Origin: Vulcanimicrobiota bacterium
GTDB taxonomy: Bacteria; Vulcanimicrobiota; Vulcanimicrobiia; Vulcanimicrobiales; Vulcanimicrobiaceae
Assembly: GCA_013036095.1 (NCBI GenBank)
Contig: JAAXCW010000004.1
Location: forward strand, 62,001-126,000
Reading direction: 5' to 3'
DNA: 64,000 nucleotides
Shown: positions 35,631-43,538 of the stretch, piece after piece
Layout: every line of letters starts with the position of its first letter
Position numbering within the stretch: position 1 is the stretch's first letter
Notes under the pieces: generated by a model
Database searches by the model: none
Seen by the model: only the letters and a program-made list of their open reading frames with translations
Told to the model about the DNA's origin: nothing
Position numbers and translations under genes: made by a program

Positions 35631-35651
35631 GAATGATTTGCAGAATCATTC
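35631..35651 (-). promoter_or_regulatory. palindromic operator, candidate Zur/Fur box
   Basis: GAATGATT-TGCAG-AATCATTC, a perfect 8-bp inverted repeat with a 5-base spacer, 15 bases before the zur start codon. Size and AT-rich arms resemble Fur-family boxes, and the position would block transcription of zur-znuACB. Confidence 0.6.
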
Positions 35652-35722
35652 TTGAGGTCTCTTTTGACAGGGCCTTCCGCGCGGCCGTATAATCAGCCGC
35701 GCTGCCGCTTACTGTAAATCGT

Positions 35723-35795
35723 GGGGATGTAGCTCAGCTGGTAGAGCACTTGCTTCGCATGTAAGGGGTCGGGGGTTCGAGTCCCCCCATCTCCA
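35723..35795 (+). tRNA. tRNA-Ala (anticodon CGC)
   Basis: 73 bases that fold as a cloverleaf: acceptor GGGGATG / CATCTCC (one G-U pair), D arm GCTC...GAGC, anticodon stem CTTGC / GTAAG around loop TTCGCAT with anticodon CGC, and T arm GGGGG TTCGAGT CCCCC. Discriminator A73; CCA is not encoded. Its 3' half is repeated at 37364-37406 and, less exactly, at 41929-41973, marking it as an integration target. Confidence 0.95.
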
Positions 35796-35830
35796 CAAAA
35801 TATCAAGCATGGTTCCGCTTGTTCATCCTT

Positions 35831-37207
35831 TCACGGAACCATCGTGCCATCTGGTTTTCGCAGCAGGCCGCTGCACGGATTGTTGTTTGCGCATTCCTTT
35901 GGTTGAAAAGCGCTCAGCGGCAGATCGAGGATGGGAGCGTCGGGCTTGTCCGGGTTGTAAGTCCACAATATCGCATCGCGATTGGGAAACACTATCCAAA
36001 CCGAGAATTCATTCCCTTGGTCGATTATAATCTCGAAGGCCTTCTGCATATCGGGTGCCACAGCTGTTGCCAGGTCATTTTTCCCCAATTCTCTGAGATT
36101 CGACAAAAATGTCTGCTGCTCACCGGGTGTCATGGAAACCGTGTCTTCGTTCTGCAGCTCGACCTCCAGCTTAAAGTTAGGATTGGCCTTCAGGACCCGC
36201 TGAACCCAAGGAAGCTGCGTAGCGACAAACATAAAATTCCGAGCCGTCGGTATTGCTTGTGTGTTGAGGATCGCGTTGTTGACGATGGGCAGACGCACAT
36301 TAGCACCAACATTTGGAGGGGAGTCATCCCACCACAACGCTGTGTCCCAGACCAGCGATCCAGAAGCGATCGGATTATAGTTAGGGCTTACGTGGACATT
36401 GTATCGTCTCTCTAATGCGGAAATTAGCGGTTTTACGTTGTACTTTGGAACCTTATTCCAATCCGCCGAGATCTCGTCTGCGACGAGCAACGGAATCTCC
36501 TCCAAAAATATACTTCGGGAGAGAACCGTGTAATTCGGATCGTTTGGCGTCAAGAACGAGAAAATCGCATCCGAAACGGCCGGATCAAACGTCGTTCGAG
36601 ATATACCCGCCCGCGTTATGACCCAAGGCAGCATGAGCATTGCTTTGCTATCCGAGTGGACCGTAGCGGTGCTGCCACCAGACAACTTGAGAGTAACCAG
36701 CACCTCATGATCGTCATCGGCAATCGCAAAATTGCCGGCGTAATAGCGGCCTAAGCTGGCCGAAACAATGTGCATATCTTTGTAGGATGCGATGTACATC
36801 TTTCGCTGCGCGGCGCTAAAAAAGCCGTTGCCGCCAGGACTGCGCCCACTGTAAACTGCTTGTAAGAAAGCATTATCGGCGGTTGCGTTGAGCCAATCGC
36901 TCCTGATTCCGAAATCCTCATGCAGTGGAACAGATCGGGGTGTTCGAGAAATCGCCGAAATCAGCGCGCTAATTCTCTCGTCCGGAACGACGTGACCGTC
37001 AATCATGAATTTTCCGTGACTTCGCGCGATCATCAAATCGTCACGGTCTTCGGGCCCATCGGGCTGACCTGGCGGCAGCGGCAAGCCCTGAAACGTTGAG
37101 TATATTTCTATCGACGAAACGGAGCCTGGCGACAGAGCCGGCAGCGCGGCCACAGTACCCAAATAGACGATGCATCCCAAGCCGATCCGCAACGCTATAT
37201 TCCGCAT
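35831..37207 (-). CDS. exported protein of unknown function, 458 aa
   Basis: Sole gene of island 1. ATG 37207 has a strong GGGAGGTGAGC ribosome site; an upstream in-frame extension to 37288 runs into the terminal repeat and is not needed. Signal peptide RIGLGCIVYLGTVAALPALS. The first half contains HGKFMIDGHVVPDERISALISAI, similar in flavour to polymer-binding or tail-type domains; the second half is unrecognised (ALWWDDSPPNVGANVRLP, TPGEQQTFLSNLRELGKND). A C-terminal CANNNPC pair may form a disulfide. I know no family. AT-richer than the flanking chromosome. Confidence 0.75.
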   Translation of the reverse strand: MRNIALRIGLGCIVYLGTVAALPALSPGSVSSIEIYSTFQGLPLPPGQPDGPEDRDDLMIARSHGKFMIDGHVVPDERISALISAISRTPRSVPLHEDFGIRSDWLNATADNAFLQAVYSGRSPGGNGFFSAAQRKMYIASYKDMHIVSASLGRYYAGNFAIADDDHEVLVTLKLSGGSTATVHSDSKAMLMLPWVITRAGISRTTFDPAVSDAIFSFLTPNDPNYTVLSRSIFLEEIPLLVADEISADWNKVPKYNVKPLISALERRYNVHVSPNYNPIASGSLVWDTALWWDDSPPNVGANVRLPIVNNAILNTQAIPTARNFMFVATQLPWVQRVLKANPNFKLEVELQNEDTVSMTPGEQQTFLSNLRELGKNDLATAVAPDMQKAFEIIIDQGNEFSVWIVFPNRDAILWTYNPDKPDAPILDLPLSAFQPKECANNNPCSGLLRKPDGTMVP

Positions 37208-37237
37208 ATGCTCACCTCCCGTATACGCAGCCCCAAT

Positions 37238-37406
37238 ACTCCGCCATTGTTCCGCCAATTTGGTCCGCATCGTCCAGAACGGGCGCAAACGAGATCAGGC
37301 ACCGCCGCTCGTCACTCGCTGCTTTCGCCGTCCTGTTTTGTTCGGCAGGATCCGTCTTTTGTTCTTCGCATGTAAGGGTCGGGGGTTCGAGTCCCCCCAT
37401 CTCCAC
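37238..37406. repeat. island terminal direct repeat with tRNA-Ala 3' fragment, copy 1
   Basis: About 169 bases starting TACTCCGCCATTGTTCCGCC and ending with the tRNA 3' half (37364-37406). An imperfect second copy is at 41802-41973. In the minus direction it lies just upstream of the 458-aa gene and could carry its promoter. It contains a spaced direct repeat TGGCGGA-ACAA-TGGCGGA on the minus strand. Confidence 0.85.
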
Positions 37407-37625
37407 CATTTGGAAGCCCGTTTTGCGCTTAGCGCGGCGGGTTTTCTGCTTATCGGCGAGCACAACGACCTTCGAGTCCGCCATTTGGTACGCCATTTTT
37501 GCGAAAGTCTTCTCGCTGAGCTTGGCCGGTTCAGAGCCGACCGAAGTCGCTCGCAAATGTGCGTATGTGTCCGCAGTGACCTTTATGCTTGAGTGGCCGA
37601 AACGTGACTCTCGAAATGCCGGCGT
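37404..37625 (-). pseudogene. C-terminal remnant of a tyrosine recombinase (phage-type integrase)
   Basis: In the minus strand an in-frame TAA at 37626-37628 is followed by FRESRFGHSSIKVTADTYAHLR, the conserved box of tyrosine recombinases between the second arginine region and the catalytic tyrosine (GHSSIKVTADTYAHL, tyrosine in TYAHL vicinity). The frame then continues through a lysine-rich tail into the tRNA repeat. All of the catalytic domain upstream is missing, replaced by the end of the GH64-like gene region. Orientation toward the tRNA repeat is that of an integrase at its attachment site. Confidence 0.8.
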
Positions 37626-37654
37626 TTACGGAGCCCCTTCCCGATACCGGCATG

Positions 37655-39880
37655 CTAGAAACCACCAACGTTCATTGGTATGGCAGGACAGGGGTTAGGG
37701 TCCGGTGACGCTACCGGATTCGGGCTCGACGGCGCAGCCGCTACGGGAATCGGATTGATACGAACCGAAATCGCGTGGCTGTAGCTATAGTGTAGCGTTG
37801 TCGCAAGATCGAAGAAATCGTCGAACGCTAATGCGTAAGAACGATTGTTATCAAAATATTTGTGTAGAATCACGGCGTACGTGTCGAACATCGGATCCGC
37901 AAACAGCGGCGAAAATGATGGCGGCATAAACTTATTTCCCGCTGACGAATAGTAGTATCCGACGGGATGCTCTTGGGTCGAGAGACCGGTTCCGTATACG
38001 AGTTCTGCGTTCATCGCCTTCCATAACGCAAACGCATCACTTGTGTGGAAGATGTGGTCAGTTTGCGGAATACCAGCAATCCCGTTGTTGTCCACGTTGG
38101 CGAGCCCCCATGGCTGGCTAAGGAGAAGCGCCAGTTTACAGCCGCCACCACCATCGTTGGCCGGCGGAATGCCGTACAAGAACTCCTGTACAGGCATCTT
38201 AAATGGATTTACCGGCGCTCCCGGCCTGCTTGGCGCCGGTGTGTAGCCGGCGTTGCACATTGGCGGCGACGACGGGACAGGAGCGGCCACGCCCGGGCCG
38301 GGTCCCACATCGGTCATGATAAAGTTTGAGTTATTGTCAGAACTAACGCAGTAGATATCGCCACTGCCCTTGGCACCTGCAACCACCGTCAGGTTCGTTG
38401 AATACATGCGCGGCGTCGTCGCATATGACGACATGATGCAACTCAAATAGCCATATGTTGTGGGCCCGGTGCAGGGGGCCGGAATTGGCGCGGGTAGCGC
38501 TGAAGCGTCGCCGAGCACATTCCATTCAAAGGCGCTTACGCCCTCAGCCTGCTGTGGGTTGAGAATGCGTAAGTCGTAGTTCGTGCCGTTAAAGGGCTGC
38601 GCGATCACGAGCTTCCCGTACACGGGGTCTGCGCTCATGTCTCTAAAAATGTTTGCAAAGTTGCAGGAGGATACTCCGACAACTAAGGTTGTGCTGCCAC
38701 ATGCCGGCCGTATGGGAAGCGGCGCGCTCGCCGGCTGCGTGCTCAGATCCATTGGCAAGCCGAGCGCATCCACTTGCGTTGTATCGATGATGAGGGCAGA
38801 GTCGTTCTTCGTGCCACCCTCGACGAAGTCATACGGATACGGCGCTCTACCGTACGAAAAACCCGGCCCCGCATCGAGTGCTGAAGCCATCGGGTTCGGC
38901 ACCTGTTCCGGGTGACCCGGAACAGGAGTCGCATAGACGAAATACCAGCGCCCGCCCGGCATGCCATCAGGGGTTACGAGCTTGACCTTCGATGAAGAAT
39001 TCAAGGTCGTCGAAAAACAGGCTGCCGGCAGCGGTACCGGAACGGACGACGTGAAGTTTTGATTGGCATCGAGCCACCGGATGGTTGTGTCTTTGCTAAC
39101 GACGTACACGATTAAGGGCACGTTCAGCTGCGAGTCGTCCGTGATGTATATGGTTGCTCCGCTCGGATTTGGCGAGGGATTGGCGTAAGCCGCACAATAC
39201 GCGGGTGTCGGCAAAATAGAAGGAGCCGGTTGAGGCGCCGCGGTTGCAGCCACCTGAGTGGTCGTTACGAGCGCATAAATGTATTGTGTGCCCGCGTTGA
39301 ACGCCTGGCCGCTTTGTCTTGAGGTAAATGCAACTTGGTTGCGCGAAGCACCGCTCACCGTCCCTGGCCCGCCGAGTACTATCCACCCTTGCTGCGCGGC
39401 CGTCGCCGGATCCCACATCAGAAGATACGTATTCAGACCTGGCCCGATCGACGTCGATCCACCCAAAGAGAACGTGATCGAGGGTGAACTCGATATCCCG
39501 ATGGCGTTGTCGACAACGACGGTGATGTAGTCGACGACCGTAAGAGTGCCGCCGAAGTCCGCCGGCTTCGTGGGTGCAAGTTGCCGGCTACGCGACATCG
39601 GGGCGAAGGCGTCACCGGGGAGTGTCGAACTCATCGAGATCGTCATATGCGCCGATCCACCGATCGACGCTTGCGGAAATGTGAACCCGGCCGAATTACC
39701 GCCACCATCACCCAAATTGACGAATGCGGAGGATGTACCGACATCGACCGTAGTTGCTCCGATGACCGGCGTGGGCGTGACGGCCGGCAATGCCGGTCCC
39801 GCATTTCGGCCTCCGCAGCCTGCCCCAACGACGAAGGCGACGAGCATAAGCGACGGAAACGCGTGGCGGAAACACAGCAT
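37655..39880 (-). CDS. GH64-like beta-1,3-glucanase lipoprotein
   Basis: 741 aa from ATG 39880 (AGAGGTGG just upstream). Lipobox LMLVAFVVGAGCGG. A beta-sandwich-like N-terminal region (about 60-270) is followed by the thaumatin-like GH64 domain: PLIVYVVSKDTTIRWLDANQNF, GRWYFVYATPVPGHP, YDFVEGG, the diagnostic DTTQVDALGLPMDL, YGKLVIAQPFNGTNYDLRILNP, and C-terminal DDFFDLATTLHYSYSHAISVRI. GH64 enzymes release laminaripentaose from beta-1,3-glucan. Whether the catalytic acids are kept needs alignment. Cargo of island 2, divergent from the beta-helix gene. Confidence 0.78.
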   Translation of the reverse strand: MLCFRHAFPSLMLVAFVVGAGCGGRNAGPALPAVTPTPVIGATTVDVGTSSAFVNLGDGGGNSAGFTFPQASIGGSAHMTISMSSTLPGDAFAPMSRSRQLAPTKPADFGGTLTVVDYITVVVDNAIGISSSPSITFSLGGSTSIGPGLNTYLLMWDPATAAQQGWIVLGGPGTVSGASRNQVAFTSRQSGQAFNAGTQYIYALVTTTQVAATAAPQPAPSILPTPAYCAAYANPSPNPSGATIYITDDSQLNVPLIVYVVSKDTTIRWLDANQNFTSSVPVPLPAACFSTTLNSSSKVKLVTPDGMPGGRWYFVYATPVPGHPEQVPNPMASALDAGPGFSYGRAPYPYDFVEGGTKNDSALIIDTTQVDALGLPMDLSTQPASAPLPIRPACGSTTLVVGVSSCNFANIFRDMSADPVYGKLVIAQPFNGTNYDLRILNPQQAEGVSAFEWNVLGDASALPAPIPAPCTGPTTYGYLSCIMSSYATTPRMYSTNLTVVAGAKGSGDIYCVSSDNNSNFIMTDVGPGPGVAAPVPSSPPMCNAGYTPAPSRPGAPVNPFKMPVQEFLYGIPPANDGGGGCKLALLLSQPWGLANVDNNGIAGIPQTDHIFHTSDAFALWKAMNAELVYGTGLSTQEHPVGYYYSSAGNKFMPPSFSPLFADPMFDTYAVILHKYFDNNRSYALAFDDFFDLATTLHYSYSHAISVRINPIPVAAAPSSPNPVASPDPNPCPAIPMNVGGF

Positions 39881-40138
39881 CTTCCACCTCTGTAGAAAAG
39901 GCGTTATTCTCAAAGAATCAGGCTGCATAAACTCCGTGTCTACGAAACCCGAGCGTGCCATTATAGCACGTCGCTCACTTCGATGGCGCCAGATTTGGAT
40001 TTCCAACTGGCAGAACGTGGCCGAGCTCAAAAGGGCCGAACCAATGACACCTGCAAGGGTGTCCGATGGCTACCGTTGTCCGCCCATTTTGAGTCCGGTG
40101 AAAAAGAAAAAGCCAAAGGCAAACCCTAAAAAAGACCG

Positions 40139-41773
40139 ATGACATCATGGATGCGCACCCGACCAGAATATCTCACGCGGGCGGAACTCCTTGGCGGAAT
40201 TCTAGCCACCGGCGCGCTAGCGGCCTGTGGGGGCAGCACGAATACATCCCCACCGTCCGGCCCCTCGCTGTGCGGTGCCACCTCAGCGACATTGCCCGAC
40301 GTCAATCAAATTTTTTCCGATCCGGCTTTCAACAGATTGGACAAAGCAAGGCTCGCAGCGCTTTACGATTCGTCTGACAAGCTCAAAGGTAACGACGCGG
40401 GATACTTCGAGCAGTCCGCCCAACAGCTGCAGATCAGCAACGTCATTAGGAGCATTCCGCCCTCGGGCATCGTCATTCGCTCGCCCGGAACGTACACGTT
40501 CGCCGGCGACCTTACGTGGACGCCCGCTGCCACGCTCTCGTCGGCGGTTACGATTGTCAGCAGCGATGTGACGCTGAACTTGGGCGGCTACACGCTGACG
40601 GCATCCGTGCCGGACATTTCCTGGCAGACCACCGGCATTTTTGTAGGAACTCCCGCCAACGCGGCGCTCGAGGACGTCAACATTTTTGGCGGGACCATTG
40701 CCAATACCACCGAGTATGGCATCTTCGCCGATGGCGTCTGCGGTCTGGACATTTCGCACGTTACCGTCACCGGGGTGAGCATACAGAATTTGAGTATCGA
40801 CCTGCTAACGCCGGCGGGCATCTTCGTCAGCGAGTCGCTCAACGTGGCAATCACGTACTGCAGCGTTACGGACATGACGGTGAAAGCGGATTCGTCGGCG
40901 GGCATCTTTCTGCTCAAGACGATAGGCGCCAGCGTGAGCAATTGCCAAACCACGTTGCTCGAGAACCTCGATGGTGCCGTGATAGGCTTCAGCAGCATCA
41001 AATCGGTCAATGTGAACACGAGCAATTGCACAGCGCAGAATCTGCAAACGCAATTCGGCGGCAACATCAAAGGGTCGGGACACACGGTGCTCGGATTCTG
41101 TCCCATCCTCTGTTTGAGCCTGAACTACTCCGATTGCTCTGCGTCAAATTTGACCGGGAGTTGTGATGACGTGCATGGCATCTCGGTGTTTCTGGACGGC
41201 CTGGTTAGCGTCGAGAGATTTACCGCGGACACCATCGTCGACGGGCCGCCGCCGTATAACACGGGCGCGAAGGCGACGGGCGTCGAGGTCTATGGGGTCG
41301 GCATCACAGTGAAGGATTCTTCGGCAAGCAACATCATTGCGACCAACCCGCAAGACTTGCAGGCGACCGGATTCAGCGCGTGGGGGCTGACGATCGGCTT
41401 TGACAACTGCACGGCGACGAACGTCGTCGTCAACGGTAAAGGAAATGGTACGGGCTTCGGCTGGGCGCCCGATCCGCGACCGATCTTCGCCCAGCCGGCG
41501 ATCGGCGTGGCGTACACGAACTGTACCGCGAACGCGTGCGCAGTGGGCTTCGACACGTTCTATCACCAAAACTCGGTGTGGACCAGTCCCAAAACAACAA
41601 ACTGCGCGACGCCCATTCTCATCAATCCCACAGAGCAGCGCACGCTCACGTGCGATGGCTGTTCGGAATGCGCGCCGGGCGGGAAACTCAATCCACCCGG
41701 ATACTCTGCGGGGCCGCCGCCATACTATTATGAAACGCTGACGAATGTCGCGAGCGGAAACGTCTTTTTATAG
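40139..41773 (+). CDS. lipoprotein with a right-handed parallel beta-helix
   Basis: 544 aa. N-terminal signal with lipobox (LLGGILATGALAACGG). Residues 95-470 are rungs of a parallel beta-helix: SSAVTIVSSDVTLNLGGYTLTA, DVNIFGGTIANTTEYGIFADGV, LDISHVTVTGVSIQN, VAITYCSVTDMTVKADSSAGIFL and so on, the pattern of pectate-lyase-like/NosD proteins, with many asparagine and cysteine positions at turns. Cargo of island 2 next to a glucanase, which hints at polysaccharide binding or cleavage; no catalytic site can be assigned. ATG 40151 is an alternative start. Confidence 0.82.
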   Translation: MTSWMRTRPEYLTRAELLGGILATGALAACGGSTNTSPPSGPSLCGATSATLPDVNQIFSDPAFNRLDKARLAALYDSSDKLKGNDAGYFEQSAQQLQISNVIRSIPPSGIVIRSPGTYTFAGDLTWTPAATLSSAVTIVSSDVTLNLGGYTLTASVPDISWQTTGIFVGTPANAALEDVNIFGGTIANTTEYGIFADGVCGLDISHVTVTGVSIQNLSIDLLTPAGIFVSESLNVAITYCSVTDMTVKADSSAGIFLLKTIGASVSNCQTTLLENLDGAVIGFSSIKSVNVNTSNCTAQNLQTQFGGNIKGSGHTVLGFCPILCLSLNYSDCSASNLTGSCDDVHGISVFLDGLVSVERFTADTIVDGPPPYNTGAKATGVEVYGVGITVKDSSASNIIATNPQDLQATGFSAWGLTIGFDNCTATNVVVNGKGNGTGFGWAPDPRPIFAQPAIGVAYTNCTANACAVGFDTFYHQNSVWTSPKTTNCATPILINPTEQRTLTCDGCSECAPGGKLNPPGYSAGPPPYYYETLTNVASGNVFL

Positions 41774-41801
41774 CGCAAGCACCTGCGTCCCGCGGGCTGT
41801 T

Positions 41802-41973
41802 TACTCCGCCATTGTTCCGCCAATTTAGTCCGAATCGGCCAGAACACGCCCGAACGAGATCGGGCACCGCCCCATATCACTCGCAGCTTTCGTCGTCCTA
41901 TTTTGTTCGGCTTGATTCGTCTTTTGTGCTTCGCATGTAAGCGGCCGGGGGTTCGAGTCCCCCCAATCTCCAC
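41802..41973. repeat. island terminal direct repeat with tRNA-Ala 3' fragment, copy 2
   Basis: Imperfect copy of 37238-37406; the tRNA-like end is 41929-41973 and has extra substitutions plus one inserted A in the acceptor strand. It closes island 2. The greater divergence from the real tRNA suggests that this is the older boundary. Confidence 0.82.
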
Positions 41974-41988
41974 AAATCGCGTATCTCG

Positions 41989-43083
41989 TTACTGCAGCAA
42001 AAACCCGGTGACCGGCGCCGCGGGCGCGCCCGTGTAAATGATCGTTCCGTTGCCGGCATTGTCGGTTGTGAAGAGTGACGGAACTGTACCTGTGCTGATT
42101 TGCCGAACCAATCCATTGAAATTGCCGGCCGAATCTTCGGTGAACGCCGGAGCCGCGTCGTTTCCCGGATCGTTCAGGCTCGTGGACGACGCGAGGATGT
42201 CGCCGTTCGTATCAACGGTAAAACTGTAGGTGCCGGTGTCATTTGCAATTTGCGTTCCGCCGGTGATCGTCCAGGTGCCCGGTATTGATCCCAAAACGAA
42301 GCCCATCAAGCCCGCCGCTCCCGTAGATGCCTGCATTCCGACGGTGCCATGGCTGGGCGTGCTGACTCCGGGCGGATTGAGTCCGGTATAGTTCATGTTG
42401 AGCGCGAGCGGAATGCCGAGCGAGCTCGTGTTTTGCACGGCCGCGTATCCGCAATTCTCCGCGCTGCCCGCCGTGTAAAGGCAGGCTAATCCGAAGGACG
42501 ACGTCGGCGCTGCCGGCGGAAGTCCGGGCGCGGTTGTTGTTCGCAATACGTAATTCGATGCGATTCCCGTCAAGACGTCCGAAATGTCGTACGTGCGATA
42601 GCCGGTGACCGCTCCGGTTGCAGTGTACGCCGTTTCGCTGCCGGTCGCGCTCAGCGTAGTCGGCGAACCTTTTACGATGAGGAAAGAGTAGGCGTGCAGC
42701 GGATGCGCGCATGCCGAATCGTAAAATGTCGAGATGGTAAAAAGCGCGGACGGCACGCCGCGCACCGGCGGCGGCGGAGCCGGTGAAACGTAGCCAATCT
42801 CAACGTAATGTCCGCTCGGAAGCGGAGGCGGATTCATCACCGGCGCCGTGCAGGCCGGCGTCATCGTAGGTCCGCCGAAGACAACGCCCTCGAGCGTTCC
42901 CGGACCGGCGCCGGCCGAAAGCGCGATGATGAGTTGCGAAGTGGCCATGACCGACTGCGCTTCGGCTTGCTGCACTGCCGGCGAGAGGCCCGGAACGGCC
43001 GGCGGAGTGGGCGCCGAGCTCGCGCAGCCTGAAAAATAGAGCGCGGCGATTCCCGTCAGAAAACGCCGCGCCGAAGAACTCAG
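41989..43083 (-). CDS. lipoprotein of unknown function, probable CTG start
   Basis: The commonly callable start is GTG 42975 (328 aa), but that removes an evident lipoprotein signal encoded in frame upstream: SSSARRFLTGIAALYFSGCASS. No ATG, GTG or TTG precedes that signal after the in-frame stop; CTG 43083 overlaps the stop of the preceding gene as CTGA, the same geometry as ATGA coupling elsewhere here. With it the protein has 364 aa. The mature part is low-complexity and beta-rich (YTATGAVTGYRTYDIS, TWTITGGTQIANDTGTYSFTVD, NDAAPAFTEDSAGNFNGLV) with no known family. Confidence 0.65.
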   Translation of the reverse strand: MSSSARRFLTGIAALYFSGCASSAPTPPAVPGLSPAVQQAEAQSVMATSQLIIALSAGAGPGTLEGVVFGGPTMTPACTAPVMNPPPLPSGHYVEIGYVSPAPPPPVRGVPSALFTISTFYDSACAHPLHAYSFLIVKGSPTTLSATGSETAYTATGAVTGYRTYDISDVLTGIASNYVLRTTTAPGLPPAAPTSSFGLACLYTAGSAENCGYAAVQNTSSLGIPLALNMNYTGLNPPGVSTPSHGTVGMQASTGAAGLMGFVLGSIPGTWTITGGTQIANDTGTYSFTVDTNGDILASSTSLNDPGNDAAPAFTEDSAGNFNGLVRQISTGTVPSLFTTDNAGNGTIIYTGAPAAPVTGFLLQ

Positions 43084-43538
43084 AACGTTACCGAGTAGCT
43101 ATCGTTATCTGCGTTGCAGTCTTGTTTTCCCGGCGGTGATGGCTGGCGCATGACGAGCTTGAGCGCCAGAGTCGATGTGCCTTGACCCGCGTCAACCGAC
43201 CGCTGGAAGACATACGTGAACGTATAGGCTTGACCCGGACGAAGCGGCGGCAAACCTTTTGTGTCGCGTTTGATATCGTTCTGGTAAATCTCCACTGACT
43301 GCAAAACGTTTGACGGCTGATTCGCGCGGCCCAGATTTACAACGCGAATGGCCAGCGTGTAGCGATTGACGCGGCCATCCGAGTTCGGGCTTTGTACGCG
43401 CGCCGACACGATGGCCGGATCGGCGCCGGCACACGGAGTCGCCGCGGCGCCGGGCGCGGGCCGGACCAAAGCGAACGCCACCACCAGCAAAAGCAGCGAA
43501 AGGACCCGTCTAAAACCTACTGTAAGCAACATATTCAT
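43080..43538 (-). CDS. exported CARDB-like protein, 152 aa
   Basis: ATG 43538 with GGGAGG six bases upstream; ATG 43532 is a second option. Signal peptide VLSLLLLVVAFALVRPAPGAAA, then one immunoglobulin-like domain (IVSARVQSPNSDGRVNRYTLAIRVVNLG, QAYTFTYVFQRSVDAGQG, NADNDSYSVTF) in the style of CARDB adhesion modules, with two cysteines likely bridged. The start codon shares the tetramer CATG with the divergent SLH gene. Translation is coupled to the lipoprotein downstream. Confidence 0.72.
   Translation of the reverse strand: MNMLLTVGFRRVLSLLLLVVAFALVRPAPGAAATPCAGADPAIVSARVQSPNSDGRVNRYTLAIRVVNLGRANQPSNVLQSVEIYQNDIKRDTKGLPPLRPGQAYTFTYVFQRSVDAGQGTSTLALKLVMRQPSPPGKQDCNADNDSYSVTF

Larger units (their letters stand above)
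35753..41973. mobile_element. two tandem decayed islands integrated at tRNA-Ala
   Basis: Three direct copies of the tRNA 3' half (35753-35796, 37364-37406, 41929-41973) divide the region into island 1 (about 1.6 kb) and island 2 (about 4.6 kb). Both islands end with a related block of about 170 bases before the tRNA copy. Island 2 begins with the C-terminal end of a tyrosine recombinase reading toward the tRNA copy, the usual position of an integrase. Cargo is three genes for exported proteins. Composition is lower in GC than the surroundings. No intact integrase is left, so it is probably immobile alone. Confidence 0.8.

Noticed and set aside
39546-40142. 198-aa plus-strand frame ending with an ATGA overlap at the beta-helix gene
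   Set aside because: Most of it is antisense to the GH64-like gene and no family or ribosome site supports it; only a 32-aa tail lies in free DNA.
41898-42116. Second integrase remnant at the end of island 2
   Set aside because: The LGGLEPP-like peptide is only antisense tRNA sequence; no recombinase box follows it.
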